DNA of 17,839 nucleotides from Spirochaetae bacterium HGW-Spirochaetae-7 (GTDB lineage: Bacteria; Spirochaetota; Spirochaetia; Treponematales; UBA12059). Position numbers and translations under genes: made by a program. Where the stretch lies: positions 1 through 17,839 of the forward strand of contig PGXR01000025.1 in NCBI GenBank assembly GCA_002839245.1, in the 5' to 3' direction. The stretch's first letter is position 1, and the number at the start of each line of letters is the position of its first letter. The notes below the pieces were generated by a model. That model searched no databases, was not told the origin of the DNA, and saw only the letters and a program-made list of their open reading frames with translations. Below, piece by piece: positions 6,465-14,732 of the stretch.

Positions 6465-8833
6465 TATTCGCTCTTGCTGGAACTGTCCTTCTTCTCCTTG
6501 AGCAGATCGCCGAGGGTAAAGCCCTCGTTCGAGGAGCCCTCGTCCATGAAGCGGGACATCTCGGCCTGCTGCTGCTTGCGCTCGAGGTCGCGCACCGACA
6601 GGGAGAGCTTCTGGCGCTCCGGGCTGAGTTCGGTTATGACCACCTTGATGGGCGATCCTACTTCGTACTTCTTGATGGCTACTTCAAAGTCCTCGTCTCG
6701 GTTGACGCTCAGGTTCGACTTGTTCACGAGGCCCTCGATATCGCCGGGCACCTTGACGAACACGCCAAACTCGGTGATCGACGATACGGTTCCCTCGAGG
6801 ACGGAGCCGACCCTGTAAGTACCGGAGAAAGCCTGCCACGGATCGTCGGACAGCCGGCGCACCGACAGCCTGATGCTGTGGTCGTTGGGCTGGTTCTCGA
6901 TGACCATGACTTCGAGGTCTTCGCCCACCTGGATTTCGGAGCCGGCGTTGCGGACTTTCTTGGTCCACGACAACTCTTCCGCCGGTAGGAAGCCATCGAT
7001 GCCGTCCTCAAGCTCGACGAAAGCGCCCGAAGCGGTGATCTTGACCACCTTCTTGGTAAGACGCATGCCGACCGGGTAGCGGTCGTCGATCGTCGTCCAT
7101 GGGTTCTCGTGCACCTGGCGGAGTCCGAGGGAGACTTTCTGCTGGTCCAGGTCGTAACCCAGGATCATGCACTCTACGCCGTCGCCGACCTTGAGCATCT
7201 CGTCGGGGCGCTTTACGCGCTTGACCCACGAGAACTCGGAGATGTGGGCCAGGCCTTCGATGCCGTCTTCCAGTTCGATGAAGGCGCCGTAGTCGGTCAG
7301 CTTGGTGACAGTGCCGTTGACGACCGCGTCGAGATGGTAGCGCTCCTCGAACGTCTCCCACGGATCCTGGGAAAAATGCTTGAGCGAAAGGTTGATGCGT
7401 CCTTCTTCGGGATCGATCTTTATGACCTTGAGCTCGATTTCCTGGCCCTTCTTGACGAAGTCCTTGGGCTTGGTGACGTGACCCCAGCTCATATCGTTGA
7501 TATGGAGGAGTCCGTCGAAACCGCCCAGGTCGATGAAGGCGCCGAAACTGGTGAAGCTCTTCACTTCGCCCTTGACGATGTCGCCGATCTGTACCGTCGA
7601 GAAGAAAGCGTCCCTGCGGACTTTTATTTCCTGCTCGAGGAATTCACGGCGATTGACGACGATATTGACGCGTTTCTCCGAATACAGACGCTCGATGTAG
7701 AACTTCGACTTGACCTTCAACAGGTAGTCGCCCTTCTCCACCCTCTGGACATCCGCTTTGGAGATAGGGAGGAAGGCGCGCAGGTTGTAACCCAGGCTAA
7801 CCTCGAAACCACCCTTGATCTCTTTCTCGATGACGCCCTCGATCGTCTCGTGGTTCTTGTGGGCGTTCTGGATGTTGCGCCAGTGAACCTTTTCGTCGGC
7901 TTTCGACTTGGAAACATACGTTTCCCCGGACCTCGTCTCCTTCTTCATGAGGACAACGGTCACGATGTCGCCGACTTTTGGCGGTTCCGTGAATTCGGAG
8001 AGCGGAATCTTTCCTTCGCTCTTGGCACCAACGTCTACGAAAACGCAGTCGCTGGCGACCTGTACCACCTGTCCCTCGATGAGGTCGCCCTCTTCCATGT
8101 GGTTCATGGTTTTTAGATACTGTTCCTGTAACTGTGTCTGGATGCTGTCGTCGGAGGGAGCGACCGCGCCCATTTCCACTTCCTTGCCCATACGGTTCCC
8201 TTGCTGTTGAATTTTCGAATTCACAATGTCATAAACTTGATCTATGGTCAAGTATGATGTATCCAAATAGAAGGCTTTGGGTGCCCTTTTAAGACTACCT
8301 TCCGCCTTATTCCTGTCTATCTCGTCACGCATTTCTATATTATGCCTGATATCATCGAGTGACAGGGAACTCGTGCCCTCCGCAAAACGACGGCTGGCGC
8401 GGGCTTCTACGCTCGCGTCGATGTAAATCTGGACCTCCGCGTCGGGGAATACCACGGTGCAGATATCCCGTCCTTCAACGACCGCGTCGATGCCTGATCC
8501 TATTGATCTGATGATCCTGTTGACGATGTGCCTGACCGGGACGATGGCCGAAACCTGCGCCACGCACGCGTCGACTTCAGCGCTCCTCAGGTGTTCATCG
8601 ACGGCTTGTCCGTCTACGAGGAGCCGTCGATCGTCGTAGACGATACGCAGCTTACCGGCAAACGCGACGACCGCGTCATGGTCTTCGATCGACAGCCCGG
8701 CACGCAGCGCGCCGTAGGTTATCGCCCGGTACAGGTTGCCTGAGTTGATATACGTAAGTCCGTTACGCTCGGCGACCAGTCGCGCGATCGTGCTTTTCCC
8801 CGTGCCTGCGGGCCCGTCCATGGCGACTATCAT
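6464..8833 (-). CDS. cmk-rpsA: Bifunctional cytidylate kinase / 30S ribosomal protein S1 fusion
   Basis: Residues 1-212 are CMP kinase, which phosphorylates CMP/dCMP. They carry the Walker A motif GPAGTGKST (7-15), NSGNLYRA (30-37), EGRD (120-123) and the R-D-x-x-D-R lid (169-174). Residues 248-747 hold six S1 RNA-binding repeats, beginning near 248, 328, 414, 501, 588 and 675. These recruit mRNA to the ribosome. A charged tail (about 750-789) follows. The fusion is known in Treponema; in most bacteria cmk and rpsA are separate neighbours. The frame is unbroken across the joint, but the DNA there is AT-rich and Met215 has its own AAGGG six bases upstream, so free S1 could also be made. In the kinase, the Gly usual after the GRD motif is Cys (GRDICTVVF). 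The ATG at 8833 abuts the upstream TAG, with AAGGA eight bases before it. Confidence 0.95.
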   Translation of the reverse strand: MIVAMDGPAGTGKSTIARLVAERNGLTYINSGNLYRAITYGALRAGLSIEDHDAVVAFAGKLRIVYDDRRLLVDGQAVDEHLRSAEVDACVAQVSAIVPVRHIVNRIIRSIGSGIDAVVEGRDICTVVFPDAEVQIYIDASVEARASRRFAEGTSSLSLDDIRHNIEMRDEIDRNKAEGSLKRAPKAFYLDTSYLTIDQVYDIVNSKIQQQGNRMGKEVEMGAVAPSDDSIQTQLQEQYLKTMNHMEEGDLIEGQVVQVASDCVFVDVGAKSEGKIPLSEFTEPPKVGDIVTVVLMKKETRSGETYVSKSKADEKVHWRNIQNAHKNHETIEGVIEKEIKGGFEVSLGYNLRAFLPISKADVQRVEKGDYLLKVKSKFYIERLYSEKRVNIVVNRREFLEQEIKVRRDAFFSTVQIGDIVKGEVKSFTSFGAFIDLGGFDGLLHINDMSWGHVTKPKDFVKKGQEIELKVIKIDPEEGRINLSLKHFSQDPWETFEERYHLDAVVNGTVTKLTDYGAFIELEDGIEGLAHISEFSWVKRVKRPDEMLKVGDGVECMILGYDLDQQKVSLGLRQVHENPWTTIDDRYPVGMRLTKKVVKITASGAFVELEDGIDGFLPAEELSWTKKVRNAGSEIQVGEDLEVMVIENQPNDHSIRLSVRRLSDDPWQAFSGTYRVGSVLEGTVSSITEFGVFVKVPGDIEGLVNKSNLSVNRDEDFEVAIKKYEVGSPIKVVITELSPERQKLSLSVRDLERKQQQAEMSRFMDEGSSNEGFTLGDLLKEKKDSSSKSE
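8198..8350 (-). promoter_or_regulatory. AT-rich island with an internal ribosome binding site at the cmk/rpsA joint
   Basis: Positions 8211-8350 are 38% G+C by hand count, inside a gene that otherwise resembles the roughly 56-60% background. Codons here switch to A/T-ending forms. AAGGG at 8198-8202 is followed, after six bases, by ATG (8191-8189, Met215), which starts MGKEVEMG. That is a plausible N-terminus for stand-alone S1. A loose -35-like TTGACC occurs near the end of the island, but no convincing -10 sits at the right spacing, so an internal promoter remains speculative. Confidence 0.35.
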
Positions 8834-9586
8834 CTATTTGTTCCTTTTTGAACTGCCGAAAGCGGCCTCGAGGGCCGCCAGCTCGTCGGTTGTCAGCGAG
8901 CGCCACCGTCCCTCGACGAGCTGGCCGAGGCTGACGGGGCCGATGGAGACCCGCCTCAGGACGGTTGCCTTGAGTCCGAACAGCGCGAGAGCCCGCCGTA
9001 TTTCGCGGTTTTTGCCTTCGACGAGCCTGACAGCGCAGGAAAATTCCCCGGTAATGGTAACGCTGCTGGCCCGCAGAACTTCGCCTTCGTCTTCGAGTCC
9101 CTTCTGGAACCTCGGCCCGAAGTCGTTGGGGATACGCCGGTCGGATACTATCTCGTAGTCCTTTGCCAGACCGGACGATGGATGCCCGACCTTGGCGGCA
9201 AAGCTGCCGTCGTTGGTAAAAAGAATGAGGCCGCATGAATCGAGGTCGAGCCGCCCGACGTTGTAGACGCGTTCGGCGATCTCTGGCTTGAAAAGCGACG
9301 CGGCGAGCGGCCGGCCGTATTCGTCGCTCATGGCGCACAGGAAGCCCGGCGGTTTGTTGAGCGCCAGGTAATGCAAGCGGGTCTCGGCCCGGATAGGCTC
9401 GCCGTCGACCGCTACGACGTCGCCAGGCATCGCCCGAACGCCAAGCTCGGAGACGACCGCCCCGTTAAGGCTTACCCGCCCGGCGGTTATCAAGTCTTCG
9501 GCGGCTCGTCTCGAGGCGCGCCCCGACCGCGCTATCAGCGTCTGGAGCCTCGTCCCGGGTTTTTCTCCGGGGAGTCCGGGGGTCAC
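8834..9586 (-). CDS. RsuA/RluB-family 16S/23S rRNA pseudouridine synthase
   Basis: The enzyme converts a specific rRNA uridine to pseudouridine. An N-terminal S4 RNA-binding domain (about 13-60; RSGRASRRAAEDLI and GRVSLNG) precedes the catalytic domain, with LNKPPG at 76-81. The family motif GRLDLDSCGLILFTNDG starts at 111, with the catalytic Asp at 114, and GKNREIRR lies near 200. At 250 residues it is normal for the family. RsuA (16S) and RluB/RluE/RluF (23S) cannot be separated by eye; the common scpA-scpB-rluB neighbourhood leans towards RluB. The start is GTG at 9586, overlapping the scpB stop by four bases (GTGA). The TAG stop directly abuts the cmk-rpsA ATG. It sits between condensin and ribosome genes in a housekeeping operon. 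Confidence 0.9.
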   Translation of the reverse strand: MTPGLPGEKPGTRLQTLIARSGRASRRAAEDLITAGRVSLNGAVVSELGVRAMPGDVVAVDGEPIRAETRLHYLALNKPPGFLCAMSDEYGRPLAASLFKPEIAERVYNVGRLDLDSCGLILFTNDGSFAAKVGHPSSGLAKDYEIVSDRRIPNDFGPRFQKGLEDEGEVLRASSVTITGEFSCAVRLVEGKNREIRRALALFGLKATVLRRVSIGPVSLGQLVEGRWRSLTTDELAALEAAFGSSKRNK

Positions 9587-10134
9587 TGCTTGTCCTCGAG
9601 TTCGAAGCGGTCACGCTCGAGTTCCCCGAGTTTGGGAAGTTCGGAGATGCTACCGAGCCTGAAGAATTTGAGGAATTCCTTGGTGGTGCCGTACTGGATG
9701 GGCTTGCCAGGAGCGTCTTTCTTGCCCACTTCCTTTATAAGGTTCCGTTCGAGCAGGAAGCGTATCATGTTGTCAGCCGCGACGCCGCGTATGGATTCAA
9801 CCTCGGCGCGGGTGACCGGCTGGGAATAGGCGATGATGGAAAGGGTTTCAAGCGCGGCGCGCGACAGCTTCTGCTCGTTCTTGCGGCCATAGCGGTACTT
9901 GAGGCTCTCCCATAGCTCCTTCTTGGGAACCAGCATCCAGCCGCCGCCCATATCGGACAGCTCGAGGCCGTGGGCGGGCGCTGCCAGCTGCTCGCGCAGG
10001 TGATCGATGGCGGCTTCGACCAGGTCCTTGCCGAGGCCGCTTATGCGCGCGAGCGAAGCGGCGTCGAGCGGCTCCGATTCCAGGAACAGGATGGTCTCGA
10101 CGAGTGCCGCCTCGCGGTCAAGATTCAGGTCCAT
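9583..10134 (-). CDS. scpB: Segregation and condensation protein B
   Basis: ScpB dimers bind ScpA and regulate the SMC condensin complex that compacts and segregates the chromosome. The protein has two winged-helix domains. The first starts at MDLNLDREAALVETILFLES. The second contains LSRAALETLSIIAYSQPVTR and then EVESIRGV, the family's best-conserved region, followed by the turn GKPIQYGTT. A longer frame back to 10233 exists, but the extra 33 residues are unlike the family and lie inside scpA. The ATG at 10134 has GAGGAG ten bases upstream and gives a normal 183 residues. It overlaps scpA by 17 nt and the pseudouridine synthase gene by 4 nt, so all three are probably translationally coupled. 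Confidence 0.93.
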   Translation of the reverse strand: MDLNLDREAALVETILFLESEPLDAASLARISGLGKDLVEAAIDHLREQLAAPAHGLELSDMGGGWMLVPKKELWESLKYRYGRKNEQKLSRAALETLSIIAYSQPVTRAEVESIRGVAADNMIRFLLERNLIKEVGKKDAPGKPIQYGTTKEFLKFFRLGSISELPKLGELERDRFELEDKQ

Positions 10135-10888
10135 CGGCTTTCCGCTCCTCGAATCGTCGTATCTGTATGTCGCCGAACAGGCGATGCTGGTGTATGGAGA
10201 TGACGCGGTACTTGACCGCCTCCAGGATGGCAAGGAAGGCGCACACGATGTCGAGCGTCGAACCCGGCCTGGTGATCAGGTCGACGAAAATGAAAGACTG
10301 CCTGGAATCCAGGAACTCGTGTATCAGCGCCATTTTCTCGTTTATGGATACTTCTTCATACATGTCGATGATCCGCTCGCTCGACATTCCACCCATCAGG
10401 CCGGAAAAAGACTTGAGCAGGTCCCATACGTCTATCTTGTCCCAGAGCTCCTCGTCGCCGAACGGCAACGCGCGCTGCATCTTGGTCCGCTCGATGGTCC
10501 ATTCGACCTCGAGTTCCTTGCGCTCCATCAGCTCGGACAACTTCTTGTACTTCTGGTATTCTATCAGCTTGTCGACGAGATCCTGCCTCGGGTCGTCCAG
10601 CTCCTCCGACAGGTCCAGCTCGACGGGGAGGAGCATGCGGCTCTTTATGTAGAGAAGCGTAGCCGCAAGCGCATAGAATTCGGTCATGTCGTCGAGGTCT
10701 ATCCTCTCGGCGCCTGCAATCGACGCGAGGAACTGCTCGGTGATCGAGGCTATCGGAATGTCGTAGATGCTGACTTCGTTTTTCTTTATGAGGAAGAGCA
10801 GGAGGTCGAGTGGTCCTTCGAAGTCGTTAAGGCTGTAGCTGCGAGCTGTCTTGCCCGGGTCGGTAGCCAGGTCGGTGGATTCTTCCAT
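10118..10888 (-). CDS. scpA: Segregation and condensation protein A
   Basis: ScpA is the kleisin that bridges the heads of an SMC dimer in bacterial condensin. The N-terminal domain has the typical FEGPLDLLLFLIKKNEVSIYDIPI (residues about 23-46) followed by YALAATLLYIKSRMLLP. A charged central linker (about 110-190) follows. The C-terminal winged helix has LDIVCAFLAILEAVK and ends near RRFEE. The length, 256 residues, is standard. The ATG at 10888 lies 17 nt after the folK stop and lacks a good ribosome binding site. A perfect TATAAT spans the folK stop 16 nt upstream, so some transcripts may begin just before this gene. No smc gene is in the window. Confidence 0.94.
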   Translation of the reverse strand: MEESTDLATDPGKTARSYSLNDFEGPLDLLLFLIKKNEVSIYDIPIASITEQFLASIAGAERIDLDDMTEFYALAATLLYIKSRMLLPVELDLSEELDDPRQDLVDKLIEYQKYKKLSELMERKELEVEWTIERTKMQRALPFGDEELWDKIDVWDLLKSFSGLMGGMSSERIIDMYEEVSINEKMALIHEFLDSRQSFIFVDLITRPGSTLDIVCAFLAILEAVKYRVISIHQHRLFGDIQIRRFEERKADGPES

Positions 10889-10904
10889 AGGTTCGTTGCC
10901 GCAG

Positions 10905-10910
10905 ATTATA
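10905..10910 (-). promoter_or_regulatory. Possible -10 box just upstream of scpA
   Basis: A perfect TATAAT overlaps the end of folK (codons CTA TAA). The hexamer 17 bp upstream, TTACCT, matches TTGACA at only three of six positions. A start about 7 nt downstream would leave a leader of about 10 nt before the scpA ATG, which has no clear ribosome binding site. It may be chance. Confidence 0.2.
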
Positions 10911-11396
10911 GCGGCGCCTTGGCGTGGAGGTAAATCCCCTGCCCCGCCACGGCTCCAAGCGACGACGTGAAAAGCGCGCCCGTCGCGGGGTGGCGCAAGG
11001 CAGGCTCCAGCTCGGCGAGCGGAACGAGGACGAAAGCGCGTTCGAGCATGCCGGGGTGCGGCACGACGAGGTCGGGCGTGTCTAGCGTCAGCCCTCCGTA
11101 CAGCAGGATGTCTATGTCAAGCGTCCGAGGTCCCTTGCGGCGCTCCAGCTCACGGTTCCTGCCATGGCGGGCCTCGATGGCCTTGGTGGCGTCTAGCAGG
11201 TCGTCGGGGCCGAGCTCCGTGTCTCCCGAAGCCGCCAGGTTGAAAAAGTCAGGCTGGTCGAGGACGTAGCGCGGCTTGCTGCGGTAAATTGACGACGAAC
11301 GGAGCCCGGCGACCATGCCGCCGAGCTCCGCCAGCGCCGCGGCGAGGATCGCCTCGCTGTCTCCCGCGTTCGAGCCAAGGCCCAGGTAGACCCGCG

Positions 11397-11400
<4 letters not shown>
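10906..11400 (-). CDS. folK: 2-amino-4-hydroxy-6-hydroxymethyldihydropteridine pyrophosphokinase, apparent CTG start
   Basis: HPPK transfers pyrophosphate from ATP to the pterin alcohol in folate synthesis. The diagnostic N-terminal GLGSN is present in VYLGLGSNAGD. RRKGPRTLDIDILLYGG carries the metal-binding Asp pair, and PHPGMLERAFVLVPLAEL follows. The first ATG in this frame (11316) lies after GLGSN, so it cannot be the true start. Between the upstream stop and that ATG the frame has no ATG, GTG or TTG. A CTG at 11400 is correctly placed: it gives (L/M)TRVYLGLGSN, 164 residues, and a four-base CTGA overlap with the recA stop that matches the ATGA/GTGA overlaps elsewhere here. GGCGGG a few bases upstream may serve as ribosome binding site. 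A sequencing error is the alternative. HPPK identity is secure; the start codon is inferred. Confidence 0.9.
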
Positions 11401-12620
<1,220 letters not shown>

Positions 12621-12627
12621 GGAAAAA

Positions 12628-12634
12628 TCCTCCT
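12628..12634 (-). promoter_or_regulatory. Strong ribosome binding site of recA
   Basis: AGGAGGA on the minus strand lies seven bases before the recA ATG. It is the best Shine-Dalgarno sequence in the window, consistent with a highly translated first gene. Confidence 0.8.
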
Positions 12635-12701
12635 GTTAAACGTTACGCGGCTCAGAGCATGGACGCGTTCGTACCTGTCCTCGAGCTATCGGGCATCGGC
12701 C

Positions 12702-12730
12702 ACTATACCCCGGCATCGACAACTTGTCAC
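12702..12730 (-). promoter_or_regulatory. Sigma-70-type promoter of the recA-led unit
   Basis: Minus strand: -35 GTGACA (12730-12725; five of six match TTGACA), a 17-bp spacer, and -10 TATAGT (12707-12702; five of six match TATAAT). The predicted start near 12695 gives a leader of about 75 nt. The whole 12621-12753 gap between lolE and recA contains this promoter, the recA ribosome binding site and no gene. A heptamer CGATGCC occurs on either side of the -10 box. Confidence 0.75.
12718..12728. promoter_or_regulatory. Candidate operator: palindrome across the recA -35 box
   Basis: GACAAGTTGTC is a perfect 5-1-5 palindrome lying over the -35 element and the start of the spacer, where a bound repressor would block polymerase. 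It does not match the SOS boxes I know (the E. coli CTG-N10-CAG type or the Bacillus GAAC-N4-GTTC type), so LexA control cannot be claimed. Confidence 0.3.
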
Positions 12731-12753
12731 CGCCCGGGACCGAGCGGTTCCGC

Positions 12754-14055
12754 TCAACGTTTCCTGAAAGCCTCGAGCGGGGACAGGGCCGCGGCGCGGT
12801 TGGCCGGCCCGGTAGCGGCGAGGTACGAGAGCCCCACGGTGGCGGCCACGACGACTACGATTTCAACGAACGGCACGTCCACCGGTATGAACGGCAGGTA
12901 ATACGCCGGGTCGAGCACTTTCCACATGGAAGGCGCTGGACCGCCTGACAACGCGGCGGCTATCGACCTCGCTCCGTTGGCTGTCCTTTCGATGAAGGCC
13001 AGGACCTCGTTTATCCTGAGGCTCGCCAGGAGGCCGCCCGCGGAGCCTATCACCGCCCCCATGCCGCCTATCGCGGCGCCGCCGAGGGAAAATATCCTGG
13101 CCAGGTCTGACGAATCGGCGCCGAGGCTCTTCAGCACGGCAATCTCGTGTCCGCGCTCGAGCACCAGCGTTGTAAGCGCGCTCGAGACGTTGACCGCTGC
13201 CACGGCGACGGTCAACGCCATGATGAGCAAAAGCATCGTCCTGGTGCTGGCGAGCGACTCGAAGAGGTTGCGCTCGACGTCGCGCCATGCGTACACGGTG
13301 AAGCCGGCCGGAAGGCGGCCGGATACCGCGTCTCTCGCCGCCGCGGGGTGGCCAAAGGGATCGGCGGCCTTGATGCCGACGAAGCTTCTCGTGTTTTCCC
13401 TGGGGAGGACCCGGGCGGCGGTGTCCTGCCTCATGAATAGCCACTGCGCGTCCAGGTCGCGGTAACCTGCCGATACGATGCCGCGCACCGTCAGCATCGT
13501 CACTCGCGGCGCCATGGCGCCGTCCTGGCTCCGGCGTACCGTGATGAGGTTGACCGGATCTCCGGGCGCCAGTCCTAGCTTGGCCGCCATAGCCGAGCCG
13601 ACGAGGGCGTCGAACGGACGGTCAAGCGCGGCGACGCCTCCTTCGACCCTAAGGTACGCGAGTGTAGCCTCGTCGGCGATGAAACCTGGCTCGACGCCGC
13701 GTATGGCCGCTCCTTCGCTGGAGCCGTTCGCGAAAGCCACGCCGACCGATTGCGTTTCCAGCCAAGCTCCCGAGACGCCAGGAGAATTGCGTGCGGCGTC
13801 GCGCGCGCCGGTCAGGTCTGCGGAAGCGTATGGGATGGCCTGCGCGTGGTATGTTCCCAGCTCGACATAGCGCGAGCTGATGCCCTGTATCATCCCGTCG
13901 GCAACCTGCATCACCGTTATCAGCGGCACCAGGCTGAGCGCGACGCTGAGGACCGCGCCGACGAGCGCCTTGCGCGCCTGGTCGCGCTTGCCAGCGGCAT
14001 CACGCCTGCCGACGAAGAAGCGAGCGGCGACGAATGCTATCGGCGCTCCCTTCAT
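12754..14055 (-). CDS. lolE: Lipoprotein-releasing ABC transporter permease (LolE/LolC family)
   Basis: One of two inner-membrane subunits that, with LolD, extract mature lipoproteins from the inner membrane for outer-membrane delivery. The 433-residue protein has the FtsX/MacB fold. The first helix is at about 30-50, a large periplasmic domain at about 51-270 and three C-terminal helices at about 273-297, 323-346 and 397-416. ERGHEIAVLKSLGA (about 300-313) is the cytoplasmic coupling segment that contacts the ATPase. The C-terminus ALSPLEAFRKR is family-typical. The LolC versus LolE label is by gene order (C-D-E) only. The ATG at 14055 overlaps lolD by four bases (ATGA). It is the last gene of its unit; recA starts 133 bp further on from its own promoter. 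Confidence 0.88.
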   Translation of the reverse strand: MKGAPIAFVAARFFVGRRDAAGKRDQARKALVGAVLSVALSLVPLITVMQVADGMIQGISSRYVELGTYHAQAIPYASADLTGARDAARNSPGVSGAWLETQSVGVAFANGSSEGAAIRGVEPGFIADEATLAYLRVEGGVAALDRPFDALVGSAMAAKLGLAPGDPVNLITVRRSQDGAMAPRVTMLTVRGIVSAGYRDLDAQWLFMRQDTAARVLPRENTRSFVGIKAADPFGHPAAARDAVSGRLPAGFTVYAWRDVERNLFESLASTRTMLLLIMALTVAVAAVNVSSALTTLVLERGHEIAVLKSLGADSSDLARIFSLGGAAIGGMGAVIGSAGGLLASLRINEVLAFIERTANGARSIAAALSGGPAPSMWKVLDPAYYLPFIPVDVPFVEIVVVVAATVGLSYLAATGPANRAAALSPLEAFRKR

Positions 14056-14732
14056 GATTCGACGAGCGTCCCTTCGCGCAACAGGAATCGCCTCGACGCA
14101 CGGGCCGCCAGGTCGGTATCATGGGTGACGACGACAAGCGTCGTCCCGCGGGAAGCGACGATGTCGAACAGCAGGTCCTCCACCGACCGGGCGCTGGCGC
14201 GGTCGAGGTTGCCGGTAGGCTCATCGGCCAGGACCAGTTCCGGGTCGTTGACCAGGGCGCGGGCGATGGCGACCCGCTGGCGCTCGCCGCCAGAAAGCTT
14301 GGCCGGCACGTGCGACAGCCTGTCAGAAAGCCCGACGGCCTCGAGGATGGGACGCGCCTTGTCCTCGGCAGCCTTCCTGTCCCCGGACAGCATGAAGGCG
14401 GGCAGCATCACGTTCTCGAGGGCCGTGAAATCCTTGAGAAGATAGTGGAACTGGAAGACGAACCCGGCTATCCGCGCCCTGAACGCCGAAAGTGCATCCT
14501 CGCCGGATCTGGCCAGGTCTATGCCGCCCACGACGACTTCGCCTGAACTGGGCCTGTCCAGCCCCCCGAGGATCGACAGGAGGGTACTCTTGCCGCAGCC
14601 GCTGGGTCCCGTAATCGACGCGCAGGATCCGCGAGGCAACGCAAGGTCGACGCCCCTAAGAATCTCGAGAATCTCGGCCTCGCTCTTGAATATCTTGCGT
14701 ATGGCGCGGCACACAATCACGTCGTCATTCAT
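14052..14732 (-). CDS. lolD: Lipoprotein-releasing ABC transporter ATPase LolD
   Basis: The cytoplasmic ATPase that powers lipoprotein release by the two flanking permeases. All ABC motifs are intact: Walker A GPSGCGKST (42-50), Q-loop FVFQFHYLL (91-99), signature LSGGERQR (146-153), Walker B LVLADEPTGNLD (167-178) and the H-loop VVTHD (201-205). The length, 226 residues, is normal. MacB and FtsE ATPases look similar, but the location between two LolC/E-type permeases supports LolD. GGAGGT sits eight bases before the ATG at 14732, inside the last codons of lolC, and the genes overlap by 8 nt, indicating stoichiometric coupled translation. Confidence 0.92.
   Translation of the reverse strand: MNDDVIVCRAIRKIFKSEAEILEILRGVDLALPRGSCASITGPSGCGKSTLLSILGGLDRPSSGEVVVGGIDLARSGEDALSAFRARIAGFVFQFHYLLKDFTALENVMLPAFMLSGDRKAAEDKARPILEAVGLSDRLSHVPAKLSGGERQRVAIARALVNDPELVLADEPTGNLDRASARSVEDLLFDIVASRGTTLVVVTHDTDLAARASRRFLLREGTLVES

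Noticed and set aside
7109..8116. Long plus-strand open frame (335 codons) opposite cmk-rpsA, and other long plus-strand frames.
   Set aside because: They mirror codon periodicity of real minus-strand genes; none shows a recognisable domain.
10135..10233. N-terminal extension of ScpB to 10233.
   Set aside because: The extra residues are unlike ScpB, lie wholly within scpA, and the ATG at 10134 has GAGGAG at a suitable distance.
12652..12696. A 14-codon ORF in the recA leader (ATG at 12696 to TGA at 12652), as a possible leader peptide.
   Set aside because: It begins only about 6 nt from the -10 box, has no ribosome binding site, and shows no codon run or hairpin pair typical of attenuation.
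12742..12755. Small palindrome GAGCGG-TT-CCGCTC at the lolE stop, as a terminator.
   Set aside because: A 6-bp stem with a 2-nt loop and no following T-run is too weak to call.
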